Shown: in pieces, positions 62,150-64,000 of the stretch | Layout: each line of letters starts with the position of its first letter | How positions within the stretch are numbered: position 1 is the stretch's first letter | Assembly (NCBI GenBank): GCA_019115765.1 | Contig: DXCZ01000002.1 | Coordinates: 1-64,000, forward strand | Direction: 5' to 3' | Length of the DNA stretch: 64,000 nt | Source of the DNA: Candidatus Mediterraneibacter stercoripullorum | Lineage (GTDB): Bacteria; Bacillota; Clostridia; Lachnospirales; Lachnospiraceae | Program-made: the position numbers and the translations under genes | Notes under the pieces: generated by a model | The model's input: only the letters and a program-made list of their open reading frames with translations | Database searches by the model: none | What the model was told of the DNA's origin: nothing

Positions 62150-63210
62150 CTGCTGTCACCTCCACTCACATGGGACACTGCCGCCGCGCAGCCCGATGTT
62201 CCAGCGCCGCCCAGACGGACTGCCTTTCTCCCGTGCTGCAGACGGTAAAGCAGCAGCGCGACAAAGATAATGCTTCCCAGTATGCCGATGATCAGCTCGA
62301 TCGGAAGCTCGTAGGGCGCGATGACCACTCTCCCGATCATGTCGCACACAAGGACAAAGATGGCTCCAAAGAGGGCCGTATCCACCAGTGTCCCACGGAT
62401 CTTATCTCCTTTGAACATAGCCACCACATTGGGCACGATCAGTCCGATATACGAGATCGTTCCGACCACCACGACGATAGCCGCCGTGATCATGGCCGCA
62501 ATGGTAAGTCCCATGACCAGCACCAGATTATAGTGGACGCCCAGATTTTTAGAAAAGTCTTTCCCCATGCCCACAATATTAAAATGATTGGCAAAAATAA
62601 ATGCCAGAATCACCAGCGGCACCACCATCCATACGATCTCATAACGCCCCTTGATCACAAGGGAGAAATGCCCCACCAGCCAGGTAGAAAGCGCCTGCGT
62701 CATCTCGTATTTATAGGCCAGATAGTTGGTCACTCCGCCGATCACATTTCCAAACATGATCCCCACAAGAGGGACCATCACAACATCTTTAAACTGAATC
62801 CTCTGGATAAACCACACAAAGATCCAGGTTCCCAGTATTGCCGTGATAAAGGCAAATATTGCTCTCCCCCACAGCGTAGAACCCGGCATGAACAGAAGTG
62901 CCAGCAGGATTCCGAATTGGGCAGAAGAGATCGTCGCCCCGGTTGTCGGGGAGACAAATTTATTCATACAGAGCTGCTGCATGATCAGCCCGGAAACACT
63001 CATGCCGACACCCGTACACAGGATGGCCAGCAGCCGGGGAAGCCGTGAAAGAATAAAGATCTCCCACTGCTCCGCATCTCCGCTCAGCAGAGATGAAAGG
63101 TCGATATCAATAACACCCACGAACAATGACAGTCTCGCCAGAACAATAAGGGTAACCGCCAGTATCAGGGTCAGTCTTCTTCCTTTAATGAATATATCCT
63201 CCCTTCGCAT
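62146..63210 (-). CDS. Siderophore ABC transporter permease (FecC/YclN type)
   Basis: The 354-residue FecCD permease has SRLPRLLAILCTGVGMSVSGLIMQQL, TGATISSAQFG and GTISYIGLIVPNVV. The start is in doubt: ATG 63210 has no ribosome site, while a strong GGGAGG lies 8 nt before an ATT codon at 63187-63189 in the same frame (reading IKGRRLT). Translation may begin at ATT, or an original ATG there was mutated. It is the first gene of the operon, behind two GTTAG-N6-CTAAC sites. Confidence 0.9.
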   Translation of the reverse strand: MRREDIFIKGRRLTLILAVTLIVLARLSLFVGVIDIDLSSLLSGDAEQWEIFILSRLPRLLAILCTGVGMSVSGLIMQQLCMNKFVSPTTGATISSAQFGILLALLFMPGSTLWGRAIFAFITAILGTWIFVWFIQRIQFKDVVMVPLVGIMFGNVIGGVTNYLAYKYEMTQALSTWLVGHFSLVIKGRYEIVWMVVPLVILAFIFANHFNIVGMGKDFSKNLGVHYNLVLVMGLTIAAMITAAIVVVVGTISYIGLIVPNVVAMFKGDKIRGTLVDTALFGAIFVLVCDMIGRVVIAPYELPIELIIGILGSIIFVALLLYRLQHGRKAVRLGGAGTSGCAAAVSHVSGGDSR

Positions 63211-63213
63211 CGA

Positions 63214-63315
63214 GTTAGATTTAACTAACCACCAAAATATAAAACAGCCAGGCATACAGCATATACGGAGTATGTCTGGCCTACCAACACGCGCGCCAGG
63301 TTAGCTATCACTAAC
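63214..63315 (-). promoter_or_regulatory. Paired GTTAG-N6-CTAAC sites and a hairpin ahead of the siderophore operon
   Basis: GTTAG-N6-CTAAC occurs at 63214-63229 and at 63300-63315. Between them GCCAGGCATAC (63247-63257) and GTATGTCTGGC (63270-63280) form an inverted repeat. On the minus strand a TATACT -10 box lies just upstream of the second site. The TTAG/CTAA halves resemble boxes of DtxR/IdeR-type metal regulators. From 63316 to 63591 the only other feature seen is an extended -10 (TGCTATACT, 63532-63540) for the aminotransferase gene. Confidence 0.6.
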
Positions 63316-63591
63316 GTGCCGCCAGTATATCATATCCCTTCCTGGAAATGCTAGAGATTTTTCATTTCAAAGATAGCGAAAAATTATCAGTTAACCGTTC
63401 TTCGGCCCGCTTCACACATTCCGCAGGCGATATAGGTTCTTACTGATCCACCGAAGACATATGCGTTCTGCGCTGAGACTGCTTATCTGGACGGGAGACG
63501 ATGTTCCCGGCTTTCCTGTTTCATCAGGACATGCTATACTAAATCATAGAACCGAACATGAGATAAATTATATCAAGAAAGGATGTGGCTA

Positions 63592-64000
63592 ATGTTGAGT
63601 ACAAAACCTGTTTTTCACGGAAGTGATATAGAGAAAATCTGCGAATACTACCATCTTCAGAAAGAGGAGATCGTCAACTTCGGAGCCAACGTAAATCCCC
63701 TGGGGCTTTCCGAGAAAGTCAAGTCTTCCCTTGCTTCTCATCTTGACCTGTTGTCTTCCTACCCGGACCGGGAGTATACCTCTCTTCGGGAAACCATATC
63801 CGGCTACTGCCATATTCCGGCGGATTTTATCCTGCCGGGAAACGGCTCCAGCGAACTGATCTCACTTCTCATTGAGACCCATGCGCCAAAGCATACTCTT
63901 ATACTTGGCCCCACCTATTCCGAATACTCCCGGGAACTTTCCTTTTCAGGGAGCACACAGACGTACTATCACCTGCAGGAGCAGCAGGACTTCAGACTGG
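63592..64000 (+). CDS. PLP-dependent aminotransferase, CobD/HisC type, 3' end outside the window
   Basis: The first 136 residues are present. MLSTKPVFHGSDIEKI, then VNFGANVNPLGLSEKVKSSL, YPDREYTSLRETIS and LPGNGSSELI match the N-terminal domain of class I/II aminotransferases of the threonine-phosphate decarboxylase (CobD) or histidinol-phosphate aminotransferase type. The NPLG motif favours CobD. The PLP lysine lies beyond the window. AAAGGA lies 8 nt before the ATG. Confidence 0.8.
   Translation, partial: MLSTKPVFHGSDIEKICEYYHLQKEEIVNFGANVNPLGLSEKVKSSLASHLDLLSSYPDREYTSLRETISGYCHIPADFILPGNGSSELISLLIETHAPKHTLILGPTYSEYSRELSFSGSTQTYYHLQEQQDFRL

Noticed and set aside
63350..63590. Possible cobalamin or TPP riboswitch ahead of the CobD/HisC-like gene (GCTGAGACTG noted)
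   Set aside because: The conserved B12-box and the TPP ACCTGAT-type motifs are absent.
1..64000. CRISPR arrays, rRNA genes, prophage modules or replication origins
   Set aside because: No regularly spaced repeats, rRNA sequence, phage structural genes or DnaA-box clusters were seen.

Overview
The window looks like a chromosomal piece of an anaerobic, spore-forming Firmicute, most likely a gut Lachnospiraceae-type Clostridium. The evidence is sporulation genes (SpoIIE-like phosphatase, YabP, YabQ, a CotS-like coat protein, a DivIC-like protein), strong AGGAGG ribosome sites, TTGACA/TATAAT promoters, and family signatures such as the YhaO/YhaN pair and a SEC-C-tagged methionine aminopeptidase. 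Genus and species cannot be fixed from the sequence alone.

Layout. 1-0.8 kb: right end of a DDE transposase and a large inverted repeat beside the cut-off 3' end of an EndoQ/PHP-UvrD fusion gene. 2.9-4.5 kb: damaged eutH and araC genes. 4.8-8.2 kb: DUF1015 protein, methionine aminopeptidase, pyridoxal/pyridoxamine kinase. 8.3-24.6 kb: a mostly leftward housekeeping block (GH13 glycosidase, ftsH, hpt, tilS, spoIIE-like, divIC-like, yabQ, yabP, rqcP, HU, cotS-like, cca, yhaN/yhaO, asnS). 25-30.7 kb: MATE pump, zinc-ribbon remnant plus Ser/Thr kinase, damaged MATE gene, tRNA-Cys, ABC-2 transporter pieces, broken DUF3791/DUF3990 module. 31-39.6 kb: a Bce/MacB-like ABC transporter with its two-component system and PepSY lipoprotein, an ABC exporter and a GH113-like glycosidase. 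39.8-48.7 kb: AraC regulator, second two-component system, amino-acid permease, M18 aminopeptidase, murA, aroK. 48.7-54 kb: MarR next to a MATE remnant, FHA protein, and a GntR-controlled sugar-acid operon (enolase-superfamily dehydratase, GarR-like reductase, gutted DapA-like aldolase). 54-63.3 kb: Fic protein with a clear operator, yaaA, Cof phosphatase, alkyltransferase-like protein, DegV, and a siderophore ABC operon whose binding-protein gene is broken. The right edge holds the start of a CobD/HisC-like aminotransferase.

The most unusual property is the number of genes with a missing internal or terminal block: eutH, araC, two MATE genes, an ABC permease, a DUF3990 gene, a LytTR response regulator, a DapA-family aldolase, a siderophore-binding protein and the PHP-UvrD helicase. 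Both flanks remain recognisable in most of them. This is either ongoing deletional decay or an assembly artefact, and it should be checked first. The second theme is several long imperfect inverted repeats between genes. At least two pairs are homologous copies: 6997-7331 with 46272-46351, and 4529-4666 with 42914-43016. They look like small non-autonomous elements or structured RNAs, and one would lie in the 5' leader of a response-regulator gene. Several convincing operators were also read directly: the Fic promoter, the GntR palindrome, paired GTTAG-N6-CTAAC boxes ahead of the siderophore operon, and a MarR-type site.
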